From contig NZ_BOPO01000001.1 in assembly GCF_017312725.1 (NCBI RefSeq), positions 1 through 64,000 on the forward strand: DNA of 64,000 nt. The letters are read 5' to 3'. This DNA comes from Actinocatenispora comari. Lineage in GTDB: Bacteria; Actinomycetota; Actinomycetes; Mycobacteriales; Micromonosporaceae. Position 1 is the stretch's first letter. Each line of letters starts with the position of its first letter. Of the stretch, positions 8,591-16,261 are shown piece by piece. The notes beneath the pieces were generated by a model. The model had not been told where the DNA came from. It searched no databases and saw only the letters and a program-made list of their open reading frames with translations. The translations under genes and the position numbers were made by a program.

Positions 8591-8666
8591 CGTACCACCG
8601 GACGCCCGGGGCGGGTCGCTTTCCCCGCCGGCCCCACGCGTACCACCGGACCTCCGGGGCGGGTCA
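8591..8666. repeat. 48-bp direct repeat
   Basis: CGTACCACCGGAC followed by (G/C)TCCGGGGCGGGTC-like sequence starts at 8591 and again at 8639. The second copy runs into the stop codon of the glycerophosphodiesterase gene. It lies between convergent genes; terminator function is not obvious. Confidence 0.6.
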
Positions 8667-9755
8667 CTCCGCGGCGGGTGCCGCCAGCTCGCGGTAGCAG
8701 TGCAGATCCACGACGATGTCGTCGGCGTCGTACAGGGCGACCGTGTCGCCGTAGTTGTCCAGGAACTTCTTGCTCGCCGAGTCGACCTCCAGCGTCTCGC
8801 CGGCGGCGAGCTGGCGCGCCGGCAACGGCTGCCGGCGCAGCAGGTGGTTGCGCAGCGACCAGCCGCTCAGGTCCACAGTGGACTCCGCCCGCAGCACGGT
8901 GCGTTCGTCGACCGCCGAGGCCGACTCGATCCGTACCGGCGTGCGCGGCAACCGGCTCGGCTGCCCGGCCAGGATCGGCTGCGCGAACGGCACGTTGTTG
9001 GTGATCACCGCGTCGACGCCGAGATCGCGCATCGCCGCGACCGTCTCCGGTGCGTCGATCGTCCACGGCAGCACCCGGATCCCGTGCTCGTGCGCGGCTG
9101 TCACGTGCTCGGCGGTCAGCAGCCGGCCCAGCGGCGTGTACCCGGAGACCCAGTCACCCAGCGCCGCGAACCGGTCCAGCTCCAGCATGTAGGTCAGCCC
9201 GCTCATCAGGCACATCGGTACGGTCGGCAGCAGGTCGTGCAGCTGCCACAGCCGGTCCGGGTCGCTGACCTGGATCGCCACCGGCGGATGACCGGGGTCG
9301 TTCAGCCGGTCGCCGAGGCAGCGGTGCAGCTCCTCGGCCAGCTGCTCCTCGATCCCCGGGCTGCGCTCCGGCCACTTCAGCTCGATGAACAGCGTGCTGC
9401 GCCCGTCGATCGCGGCCAGCAGCTCGGTCAGCGTCGGTACCGGCTCGCCGCGGTACCGCTCGTCGAACCAGGCGCCGGCGTCGAGCTTGCGCAACTCCGC
9501 CATGGTCAGCTCGTTGATCGTCGCGTCCGCCCGGTCCGGCAGCACCTGCGCGATGTCGGTGGTACGGCGCAGCTTGCTGTCGTGCATCACGACCAGCTCG
9601 CCGTCACCGCAGCGCTGCACGTCCACCTCGATCGTCCGGGCACCCTGCTCGATCGCCGTGCTGCAGGCGGCGATCGTGTTCTCCGGCGCGGTGCCGCACG
9701 CACCCCGGTGCGCGACGCAGGTACCGATCCGCGGCCATTCGGGTTTTCCGCTCAT
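8664..9755 (-). CDS. glycerophosphodiester phosphodiesterase with C-terminal lamin-tail-like domain
   Basis: 363 aa. The N-terminal catalytic domain carries AHRGACGTAPENT with the family His-Arg-Gly and Glu-Asn, EVDVQRCGDGELVVMHD with metal and catalytic residues, and ELKWPE further on; a TIM barrel ends near VITNNV (about 255). The last 100 residues (VDLSGWSLRN ... GDTVALYDADDIVVD) look like a lamin-tail (LTD) domain, an Ig-like module usually found on secreted hydrolases. There is no obvious signal peptide, so the enzyme may be cytoplasmic. It hydrolyses glycerophosphodiesters to glycerol-3-phosphate and alcohols. The ATG at 9755 was chosen because homology begins just after it; no strong ribosome site supports it. 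Confidence 0.87.
   Translation of the reverse strand: MSGKPEWPRIGTCVAHRGACGTAPENTIAACSTAIEQGARTIEVDVQRCGDGELVVMHDSKLRRTTDIAQVLPDRADATINELTMAELRKLDAGAWFDERYRGEPVPTLTELLAAIDGRSTLFIELKWPERSPGIEEQLAEELHRCLGDRLNDPGHPPVAIQVSDPDRLWQLHDLLPTVPMCLMSGLTYMLELDRFAALGDWVSGYTPLGRLLTAEHVTAAHEHGIRVLPWTIDAPETVAAMRDLGVDAVITNNVPFAQPILAGQPSRLPRTPVRIESASAVDERTVLRAESTVDLSGWSLRNHLLRRQPLPARQLAAGETLEVDSASKKFLDNYGDTVALYDADDIVVDLHCYRELAAPAAE
8872..8882. repeat. TCCACWGTGGA palindrome
   Basis: Exact copy, extended to GTCCACAGTGGAC, inside the LTD-coding part of the glycerophosphodiesterase gene. Member of the window-wide palindrome family. Confidence 0.7.
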
Positions 9756-10178
9756 CCGGGGGATGCTACGGGCAACCGGGCCGGTCCCGGTGACCCGACA
9801 TCGATCGACGTCGTATCGGCGCTGCTGAGTTGTAAGCAACGGTTTCGCGCTGCACACCTGATTGATCGGGTCTTCACATGCCGCGATCAGCGGTGTCAAC
9901 CGTTGTGTTGACGTACCGTTGTCGCCCCGCGGGAACCGACTGGCACGCTTGCTCCGGTACACGACGTCACCGACCACGTGTCCTCACGAGCTCGGTTCGC
10001 CACCTCCACAGTCGTCGGAGGTGGCGAACCGACTCGCGGGCGGGCCGCCGAGGTCACGTGCGGGTCCCGGTCCCCGTCGGGCAACCGGGGGGATGCCGGT
10101 GGGGGCCGGGACCATCGTCGTGGCACCGGGTGCGCAGGGGGTTGCGCTACCGAAACCGGTCATGATCAGGGGGAACGC
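9756..10178. promoter_or_regulatory. intergenic region between divergent genes
   Basis: 423 bp between the leftward phosphodiesterase and the rightward 66-aa ORF. It is less GC-rich at 9825-9925 than its surroundings, and contains the strong hairpin at 9993-10031. No protein-coding signal was recognised. Promoters for both flanking genes should lie here, but I could not place them with confidence. Confidence 0.4.
9993..10031. other. perfect 15-bp inverted repeat
   Basis: CGGTTCGCCACCTCC at 9993-10007 pairs exactly with GGAGGTGGCGAACCG at 10017-10031 across a 9-nt loop. There is no following T-tract, and the flanking genes diverge, so it is not a simple shared terminator. It could be a leader hairpin of the small ORF at 10179, the end of an unannotated small RNA, or a protein-binding site. 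Confidence 0.65.
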
Positions 10179-10379
10179 ATGACCCAGACAGAGTTGCCGA
10201 CACTGGCCGTGGCGAGCGGCCAGACCGTCCAGGTGCACGCGCACGGACGGATCCTCGCCTCCGCGATCCGCAACGGCCGGGGCTGGTCGGTCCTGGTGGA
10301 CGGGGAACAGTACGAGGCGTCCAACCTCGACCGGGTGCTGGAACTGCTCCGCCTGCTCCCGCACCACCGCCGCCGCTGA
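10179..10379 (+). CDS. small hypothetical protein (66 aa)
   Basis: Unrecognised 66-aa protein starting MTQTELPTLAVASGQTV. It has alternating short strands (VQVHAHGRILAS, GWSVLVDGEQYEA) and a C-terminal amphipathic helix SNLDRVLELLRLLPHHRRR. The ATG has AGGGGGAA 4 nt upstream, a strong ribosome site that makes this short gene credible. The pattern suggests a compact beta-rich, single-helix fold without membrane segments; function unknown. It is followed at once by a 14-bp hairpin. Confidence 0.6.
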   Translation: MTQTELPTLAVASGQTVQVHAHGRILASAIRNGRGWSVLVDGEQYEASNLDRVLELLRLLPHHRRR

Positions 10380-10385
10380 CCGCAC

Positions 10386-10419
10386 CATCCACAGTGGACC
10401 TATGAGTCCACTGTGGATG
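10386..10419 (+). terminator. 14-bp perfect hairpin after the 66-aa ORF, built from two palindrome copies
   Basis: CATCCACAGTGGAC (10386-10399) pairs with GTCCACTGTGGATG (10406-10419) across a 6-nt loop, 6 nt after the stop codon. Each arm is itself a copy of the TCCACWGTGGA palindrome. The position suggests transcription termination, but there is no T-tract. Confidence 0.6.
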
Positions 10420-10580
10420 CATTGAGCGCCAGCCCGTAACCCGCTGTCCGACCTTCGTGCCGCGCGCCGTGCGCCGGTCGATCGCGCCGTGTCCGTGCTC
10501 CCGCACGCGCACCCGGCCGGTCGGCCGGCGCGCTGCTGCGCTGGCCGCGAAGGGTGACCGGGCGGCAGCGCTGTTGACTC

Positions 10581-10609
10581 TTGACGCGAGCAGCGTCGAC
10601 GCCTAGGTT
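10581..10609 (+). promoter_or_regulatory. sigma-70-type promoter for the alpha-galactosidase
   Basis: TTGACG (10581-10586) and TAGGTT (10604-10609) are separated by 17 bp, 79 bp upstream of the GTG start. Just downstream, CGATCA occurs twice 14 bp apart, a possible operator for a sugar-responsive repressor; no such regulator is encoded next door. Confidence 0.5.
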
Positions 10610-10687
10610 TCACGATCAAACATCGTCGATCAGGATTCCACACAGATCGACCATTGATCCCCACTCAAACAGGACAGAGGGGGCACC

Positions 10688-12352
10688 GTGGATACCTCCA
10701 CGCCCGTACCGGCCCTGCCCGACAGACCGCGCGCCCGGCTCCGGCGCCTCCTCGCCGCCGCGAGCGCGGCGGTCGCCGTCGCCACTGCACTCACCGCCGC
10801 GGCGACAACACCCGCCGCCGCCCTCGACAACGACCTCGCGGCGACCCCGCCGATGGGCTGGAACAGCTGGAACACCTTCGGCTGCGCCATCGACGAGGAC
10901 CTGATCGAGAGCACCGCCGACCACCTCGTCTCGTCCGGGCTCGCCGCGAAGGGCTACCGGTACGTCAACATCGACGACTGCTGGCAGGCGCCGCAACGGG
11001 ACCAGGCGGGACGGCTGCAGGCCGACCCGACCCGCTTCCCCAGCGGCATCAAGGCACTCGCCGACCACGTCCACGCGCAGGGGCTGAAGCTCGGGATCTA
11101 CTCGACCGCCGGTACCGGCACCTGCCAGCGGCTGCCCGGCAGCCTCGGCCACGAGGACCTCGACGCGCGCACCTTCGCGTCCTGGGGCGTCGACTACCTC
11201 AAGTACGACCACTGCTTCACCGAGAAGTCGGCGCTGCCGGACGTCGACCGCATCACCCTGACCGGCGGCGACCAGACCAGCTCGTACGAAGGGGAAGCGG
11301 CGCAGCCGTCGGGCACCGCGAAGACCGTGTCCTGCCCGACCTGCTCCGGCGGCGCGCGGGTCACCGGGCTCGGCGCCGCGAAGGGCGCGCTCGACTTCTC
11401 CGTCGACGTACCGACCGCGGGCACCTACCGGCTCGGGATCGACTACCTGTACGGCGCCGACCCGCGCACCTCCTACTACCCCACCGGGTACGTGACGGTG
11501 AACGGCCAGCGGGCGGGCGACCGGATCCGCTTCGACCCGTCGCCGTCCGCACAGCAGACCGCCTCGTACCGGATGGACGTGACGCTGGCCGCCGGCGGCA
11601 ACACCATCCGGCTGGACAACCCGCTGACCGATCTGAAGGTCAAGCAGGACAACTTCGCCCGGATGCGCGACGCGCTCGCGGCGACCGGCCGACCCATCGT
11701 CTACTCGATCAACGCGAACACCCAGGACGGCACGTCGTTCGCCGACATCGCCAACCTCTGGCGCACGACGCAGGACATCAAACCGTTGTGGCACAGCACA
11801 TCCTGGTACCGGGGTGTAGACGACATCATCGAGCAGAACGGCAGGCTGGGCAGCGCGACCGGGCCCGGGCACTGGAACGACCCGGACATGCTCGAGGTCG
11901 GCGTCCGGCTCGACGGATTCCCCGGCCTGACACCGGACGAGGAGCGCACCCACTTCAGCATGTGGGCGATGATGGCCGCACCGCTGATCGCCGGCGCGGA
12001 CGTGCGGACGATGAGCGCGGACACCGCCGAGGTGCTCGGCAACTCCGCGGTCATCGCCGTCGACCAGGACCGGCTGGGCCAGGCCGGTACGCTCGTCGCC
12101 AGCAGCGGCGACACCGAGGTCTGGGTCCGCGTGCTGCACAACGGCGACCGCGCCGTCGTCCTGCGCAACCGCGGTACGACGACCCGGCAGGTCACCGCGA
12201 CCCCGGCGCAGCTCGGCGTCACCGCCGACAACCGCTACCTGGTCCGGGATCTGTGGGCGGACACCGCGCGTACCCACGTCCCGGCCGAGCTGTCCGCGGC
12301 GGTACCGGCGCACGGCGTCGCGATGTACCGGATCCATCGCCTGGGCCGCTGA
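10688..12352 (+). CDS. secreted GH27 alpha-galactosidase with an inserted carbohydrate-binding-like module
   Basis: 554 aa from GTG, with AGGGGG upstream. Residues 1 to about 45 form a long signal peptide (Arg-rich start, hydrophobic stretch, AAALDND cleavage region). Catalytic signatures: PPMGWNSWNTFGC, YVNIDDCWQ, YLKYDHC with nucleophile Asp174, and GHWNDPDMLEVG with acid/base Asp400. Unusually, about 140 residues (roughly 185-320; TSSYEGEAAQ to RLDNPLTDLKV) interrupt the (beta/alpha)8 barrel after the nucleophile strand; they look like a beta-sandwich sugar-binding module of the CBM6/35 type. A short C-terminal beta domain follows. Predicted role: extracellular release of alpha-galactosyl residues from plant or microbial galactosides. 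Confidence 0.9.
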   Translation: MDTSTPVPALPDRPRARLRRLLAAASAAVAVATALTAAATTPAAALDNDLAATPPMGWNSWNTFGCAIDEDLIESTADHLVSSGLAAKGYRYVNIDDCWQAPQRDQAGRLQADPTRFPSGIKALADHVHAQGLKLGIYSTAGTGTCQRLPGSLGHEDLDARTFASWGVDYLKYDHCFTEKSALPDVDRITLTGGDQTSSYEGEAAQPSGTAKTVSCPTCSGGARVTGLGAAKGALDFSVDVPTAGTYRLGIDYLYGADPRTSYYPTGYVTVNGQRAGDRIRFDPSPSAQQTASYRMDVTLAAGGNTIRLDNPLTDLKVKQDNFARMRDALAATGRPIVYSINANTQDGTSFADIANLWRTTQDIKPLWHSTSWYRGVDDIIEQNGRLGSATGPGHWNDPDMLEVGVRLDGFPGLTPDEERTHFSMWAMMAAPLIAGADVRTMSADTAEVLGNSAVIAVDQDRLGQAGTLVASSGDTEVWVRVLHNGDRAVVLRNRGTTTRQVTATPAQLGVTADNRYLVRDLWADTARTHVPAELSAAVPAHGVAMYRIHRLGR

Positions 12353-12358
12353 CCCGGT

Positions 12359-12390
12359 GCGGCGCGCGACCCCCGACGGTCGCGCGCCGC
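12359..12390 (+). terminator. terminator hairpin of the alpha-galactosidase gene
   Basis: GCGGCGCGCGACC (12359-12371) pairs perfectly with GGTCGCGCGCCGC (12378-12390) across a 6-nt loop, 7 bp after the stop codon. T-tract absent, as is common in high-GC actinobacteria. Confidence 0.75.
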
Positions 12391-12480
12391 GCCGCCTCGA
12401 CCATCCATTGTGGACGCTTCAGCATCGGCAGGCGTCGCGCCGATGGCGCACCGGGTACGGTCCGCTCGGTGCGGCGGCCA

Positions 12481-12648
12481 CCGTTCGCCGCCGCGACGCC
12501 TGTCGAGCTCTGCTCGTACTCGACCGGGATGAGCACGACGTCGGCCCGACCGTTGCGGGTGATCGGACTCGCGCGCGACGCGGTCGGCCAGCTCGGCGAC
12601 GTGCGCCCTGGCCTCCGTGATCGGAACGGCCCCCATTCGGACCATCAT
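12481..12648 (-). pseudogene. frameshifted Phd/YefM-type antitoxin remnant
   Basis: Read leftward, the first frame gives MGAVPITEARAHVAELADRV (from the ATG at 12636, with further ATGs to 12648), the typical N-terminus of Phd/YefM antitoxins. After RES the reading frame breaks near 12560-12575, and the adjacent frame continues ITRNGRADVVLIPVEYEQ, the usual second half of the same family. No stop closes the second frame soon after, and no toxin gene is adjacent. A decayed solo antitoxin is the simplest explanation; a sequencing indel is the alternative. Confidence 0.7.
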
Positions 12649-12686
12649 CCTGAACTCTGGCCGGTCCGCGGCCGGCTTCGCGAGGG

Positions 12687-14027
12687 TCAGCAGGTGGGCC
12701 AGCGGAAATCCTGCCTGCCGAGGTCGTCGCCGGCGTGCCGGCCGCCTTCCGGGTAGAGGCGCAGGCCGCCGGAGTCGGTGAGGTCGACGCGCAGCACGCC
12801 GTCGCGGGTGGGACAGGTCAGCGTCGTCGTCGCGTGCACGCCGGTCTGCCGGTCGGTGCCGGTCACGGTCAGCTTCACCAGGCCGGGCCGGCGGTCCGCG
12901 ACCGAGAACTCGTTGCCGTCCGGCTGGACCGTGATCACCGGATGCCGTACCACCGCCCACGACACCGACGTCACCTCGGCGCCGCTGAACACCTGGCCGG
13001 GATGGCCCGGTACCGGCACCGACCCCGCGCCGAACGGGCAGCCCGGGGTGACCAGCCTCCGGTGCGTCGCGCAGGCGTCCAGGTACGCGTCGACCTGGTG
13101 CTGCGCCTGCCGCTGCGCCTCGGCGGTGAGGGTCGTCGGGGGCAGCGTGACCGGCGTGCCGTCGAGCACGATCGCATCGGGTTGCCGCAGCACGTACGTC
13201 CCCGGCATCAGCGGGTACCCGGAGCGGGCCACCGTGACGGTGTCCGGGGCCGAGGCGAAGAACCGGTGCACCCCGGGAAGCAGGGCGAGCTTGCCGACCC
13301 GCGCGACCCGCGCGGCCGTCTCGGGCAGCGCCTTCCGGTGCCCGTCGACGTCGACGTACGGCAGCGGGAAGGTCCCGAACGTCAGGTAGACGTACGGGTC
13401 GCGCAGCCGCCAGTCGTCGCCGGACCGGAACACGGTGAACCGGTACGAGGCGGTCCGGCCGCCGGCCGTCGAGATCGTCGCGTCGACCAGGCTCTCGCCC
13501 GGCCCGAGCGCGCTCGGTACCGCCCGCACCGAGTCGAGGTGCCACCGCTGCCGGGACACGGCCACCCGCAGGAACGAGTCGTCCGCGGACGAGTCGGGCT
13601 CGTCGTCCACCACCGCGGTGGCCGCGGCCACGTCACCCCGCTGGATCGCGCTGAGGAACGCGCGTACCTGCCGCTCGGCCGGGCTCGTGGCGCCCGGCCA
13701 CACCAGGATCCCGAGCAGCAGCACGATGATCACGCCGGCCACCGCGTACCAGGTGATCGACCGCTGCCGCGCGCTCCGCAGCCGGGCGTCGCCCGGCACC
13801 GCACCGGGAACGTCGTCTTCCGGCTCGTCGTGCTCGGGCACGTCGTCTTCCGGCTCGTCGTCGCCCGGCTCCGCGTGCGGGGGCACGTCGTCCTCCGGCT
13901 CGACGTACGGCACGTCGTCCTCGGGCTCGACGCACGGCACGTCGGCCGTGGTGCCGAGCTGGGACACGCCGGGCGCCGGCTCGGCCGAGCCGTCCGGGCG
14001 CCGGGGGTCGTCCGTTGCGCGTTCCAT
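12687..14027 (-). CDS. single-pass membrane protein with acidic N-terminal repeats (pair A, leftward)
   Basis: 446 aa, function unknown. Residues 1-80 are a disordered acidic tail with repeated EPEDDVP units, followed by a basic stretch and one membrane helix (WYAVAGVIIVLLLGILVW). The next 60 residues (RQVRAFLSAIQRGDVAAA) resemble an NTF2-like domain; the rest is a beta-rich extracytoplasmic region ending in Cys. Type II topology with cytoplasmic acidic tail is predicted. The protein at 20725-22302 is a clear paralogue (shared RQVRAFL, DPYVYLTFGTFP, DSGG and YPEGGR motifs). The ATG at 14027 has GGGGTGG upstream. Divergent from, and probably functionally linked to, the gene at 14166. Confidence 0.85.
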   Translation of the reverse strand: MERATDDPRRPDGSAEPAPGVSQLGTTADVPCVEPEDDVPYVEPEDDVPPHAEPGDDEPEDDVPEHDEPEDDVPGAVPGDARLRSARQRSITWYAVAGVIIVLLLGILVWPGATSPAERQVRAFLSAIQRGDVAAATAVVDDEPDSSADDSFLRVAVSRQRWHLDSVRAVPSALGPGESLVDATISTAGGRTASYRFTVFRSGDDWRLRDPYVYLTFGTFPLPYVDVDGHRKALPETAARVARVGKLALLPGVHRFFASAPDTVTVARSGYPLMPGTYVLRQPDAIVLDGTPVTLPPTTLTAEAQRQAQHQVDAYLDACATHRRLVTPGCPFGAGSVPVPGHPGQVFSGAEVTSVSWAVVRHPVITVQPDGNEFSVADRRPGLVKLTVTGTDRQTGVHATTTLTCPTRDGVLRVDLTDSGGLRLYPEGGRHAGDDLGRQDFRWPTC

Positions 14028-14079
14028 GCGGCCACCCCTGGGGCTGGGCTGGACGCCGACTCGGGGCGAACCGGCGTAG

Positions 14080-14092
14080 CGGAGATCGTACG
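14080..14092. promoter_or_regulatory. 13-bp element conserved between the two divergent pairs (copy A)
   Basis: CGGAGATCGTACG lies midway in the 138-bp gap between the divergent genes and recurs exactly at 22335-22347 in the equivalent gap of pair B. It is a candidate shared operator or promoter element. A possible rightward promoter nearby is GTGACT with TAGCGT at 17 bp. Confidence 0.5.
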
Positions 14093-14165
14093 GGAACGGT
14101 CGATCGTGACTCCGTCGCGCGACAACGCTAGCGTGCTCGGATATCACGAACCTGGGGAGCAGCCG

Positions 14166-15227
14166 ATGAGCGACGCCGCGTCCGAGCCGAAGGACGACGG
14201 CCCACCCGGCGCCGGCGATCGGGACGCCGGCGCCGCCGAGCCGGCGGCCGCCGCCGGGCCGGAGGCCAGGTCCGCCGAGCCGGACGGCCAGGTGCCGGCC
14301 GGTGCCGCGGAGCCGGAGGACGACATCCCGGCCGATGCCGCCGAACCCGACGACGACGTGCCCGCGGCCGACGAGCCGGCGGCCGACGGTGCGCGGCTGG
14401 CGCCGGGCTGGCACGTCGCGTCGGCATCGTTGCTGGTCGTGATCCTGATACTGGCGGGGATCCTGGTCGTGCGGCACACCGGCACCGGCACCGAACCGGT
14501 CGCCGCGGCATCGCCCTCGGCGTCCTCGCGTACCAAGGGGACGGTGTCGACCGGGCGGGCGGCGCCGGATCACGGCACGCTGAGCATCGCCGAGTCGGGC
14601 TTCCGGAACATCACCACGCCGGCCGGCGACCCCGCGGTGAGCTGGGGCGTCGTCCTGTCCAACAGCAGCCACAGCGCGGTCGCCGCCGTCCTGCTGAAGA
14701 TCACCTACCGCGACCACGACGGGGCGACCATCGCCGTGCGGGACTTCTCCCGCAGGGCGAAGGCGGCGGAGATCCTGCCCGGCAGCCGGGCCGGTGTCGG
14801 CGGCGTCGGGTACCTGCCGAGCAAGGCGCCGGCGACCGTCCAGGTCAGCGTGGACAGCGTGCTGTGGACGGTGACGTCGAAGCGGCAGTCGTTGCGGGCG
14901 AGCAACCTCACCACCGACTGGCGGGACCAGGGCCAGCAGGCCCGACACTGGAAGCATCCGACCGCCGAGGCCAACCGGCGCGGCAACCTGTACCTGACGT
15001 TCCGGGTGGAGTCCACCTTTCCGAGCCTGCTGTCCTACCCCGCCTACACCGCGGTCTACCGGGACGAGCACGGTCGGATCGTCGGCGGCGCCCCGCTCGA
15101 CTCGTTCGGAACCGACGTCCTGGTCCCGGCCGGCTGGTCCGAGCAGACCGTCCGGGTGTGGTACCCGCCGCCGGCGGGCGCCGTCGACGCGAAGACCGAG
15201 GTCTACCTGTACTCCCGGCGGGACTGA
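14166..15227 (+). CDS. single-pass membrane protein with FxLYD-like extracellular domain (pair A, rightward)
   Basis: 353 aa, unknown function. It has an acidic, Pro/Ala-rich cytoplasmic tail (about 1-80, including AEPEDDIPA, echoing the EPEDDVP repeats of its divergent neighbour), one membrane helix (ASLLVVILILAGILVV) and a 230-residue extracytoplasmic region. In it, VSWGVVLSNSSHSAVAAV to LPGSRAGVGGVGYL has the strand pattern of FxLYD/DUF3426-like domains. Paralogue at 22421-23320 shares PDHGT, GFxNI, SWG/TWG and YLTFRVES/YVTFRVDS blocks. The ATG has TGGGGAG 6 nt upstream. Shared tails and divergent layout suggest the two products form one envelope complex. Confidence 0.85.
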   Translation: MSDAASEPKDDGPPGAGDRDAGAAEPAAAAGPEARSAEPDGQVPAGAAEPEDDIPADAAEPDDDVPAADEPAADGARLAPGWHVASASLLVVILILAGILVVRHTGTGTEPVAAASPSASSRTKGTVSTGRAAPDHGTLSIAESGFRNITTPAGDPAVSWGVVLSNSSHSAVAAVLLKITYRDHDGATIAVRDFSRRAKAAEILPGSRAGVGGVGYLPSKAPATVQVSVDSVLWTVTSKRQSLRASNLTTDWRDQGQQARHWKHPTAEANRRGNLYLTFRVESTFPSLLSYPAYTAVYRDEHGRIVGGAPLDSFGTDVLVPAGWSEQTVRVWYPPPAGAVDAKTEVYLYSRRD

Positions 15228-15333
15228 CTGGCCGTCGTCCGGCGACCGGTCCAGCTGACCGGCCGCGGCCGGCCGATCAGGCGGTACGCGCGGTCCGGCC
15301 GATCGGTGCCGGTCGGCTGCGTACCCTCGCGGC

Positions 15334-16245
15334 ATGGACGTGGTCTGGCTGGAGAGCCTGGTGGCGCTGGGTGAGCACGGCAGCTTCACCCGAGCGGCCG
15401 AGTCGCTGCACATCAGCCAGCCGGCGTTCAGCCGGCGGATCCGCGCGCTGGAGCAGTGGGCCGGCACCGACCTGGTCGACCGGACCAGCCTGCCGATCAC
15501 GCTGACCCCGAGCGGCCGGGTGCTGCGGGCCCGCGCCGCCGACGTGGTGGCGGGGCTGTCCGCGCTGCACGACGAGATGCGCGGCCGGCAGACGATGCCG
15601 GCGCACCCGGTCCGGCTGGCGGTCAGCCACAGCCTCGCCACGCACTACTTCGCCGGGTGGTGGCGGTCGATCACCGCGGACGCGCCGCAGCTGACCTGCC
15701 TGCTGCTCGCGGCGAACACGCTGGAGGCGTACGACACGCTGGTGCACGGCGGCTGCGACCTGCTGCTCGCCTACGTCGACCCGCTGCACCCGCTGGAACT
15801 GGGCGACAGCGACCTGGAGTCGGTACTGGTCGCGCGGGACCGGCTCGCGCCGTACGCCCGGCCCGACACGTACCGGCTGCCCGACCCGCGGCGGTCGCCG
15901 GACGACGGCCCGGAGGTGCCGTACGTCAGCCACGGCGCCGGCTCGTTCCTCGGCCGGGTCACCGACCGGACGCTGGCCGGTCGGCGGCCCCGGCTGCGCC
16001 CGGTCGCGCAGAGCGACCTCACCTCGGTACTGGCGGCGCTGGTCGCCGCCGGCCTCGGGGTCGGCTGGCTGCCCGGCCTGCTCACCGCCGAGCAGGTGGC
16101 GGCCGGACGGATGACGCCGGTCGGCGACGGGCAGTGGACCGCCGGGCTGGAGATCCGGCTCAGCCGCAACCGGCGGCAGCGGGCCAGCAGTCACGCCGCC
16201 GAGGTCTGGGAGCGGGCCACCGTGGACCGGGACCCGACCGGCTGA
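15334..16245 (+). CDS. LysR-family transcriptional regulator
   Basis: 303 aa. The N-terminal winged helix-turn-helix is canonical: LESLVALGEHGSFTRAAESLHISQPAFSRRIRALEQ region (residues 6-41), followed by a linker helix and a substrate-binding domain with GLGVGWLPGLL near the C-terminus. It ends 16 bp before the convergent PLP-desulfhydrase gene and lies upstream of the amidohydrolase and symporter genes, which makes those its likely targets. The inducer is unknown. No RBS stands out before the ATG. Confidence 0.9.
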   Translation: MDVVWLESLVALGEHGSFTRAAESLHISQPAFSRRIRALEQWAGTDLVDRTSLPITLTPSGRVLRARAADVVAGLSALHDEMRGRQTMPAHPVRLAVSHSLATHYFAGWWRSITADAPQLTCLLLAANTLEAYDTLVHGGCDLLLAYVDPLHPLELGDSDLESVLVARDRLAPYARPDTYRLPDPRRSPDDGPEVPYVSHGAGSFLGRVTDRTLAGRRPRLRPVAQSDLTSVLAALVAAGLGVGWLPGLLTAEQVAAGRMTPVGDGQWTAGLEIRLSRNRRQRASSHAAEVWERATVDRDPTG

Positions 16246-16261
16246 CCCGGGCCGACGTCGG

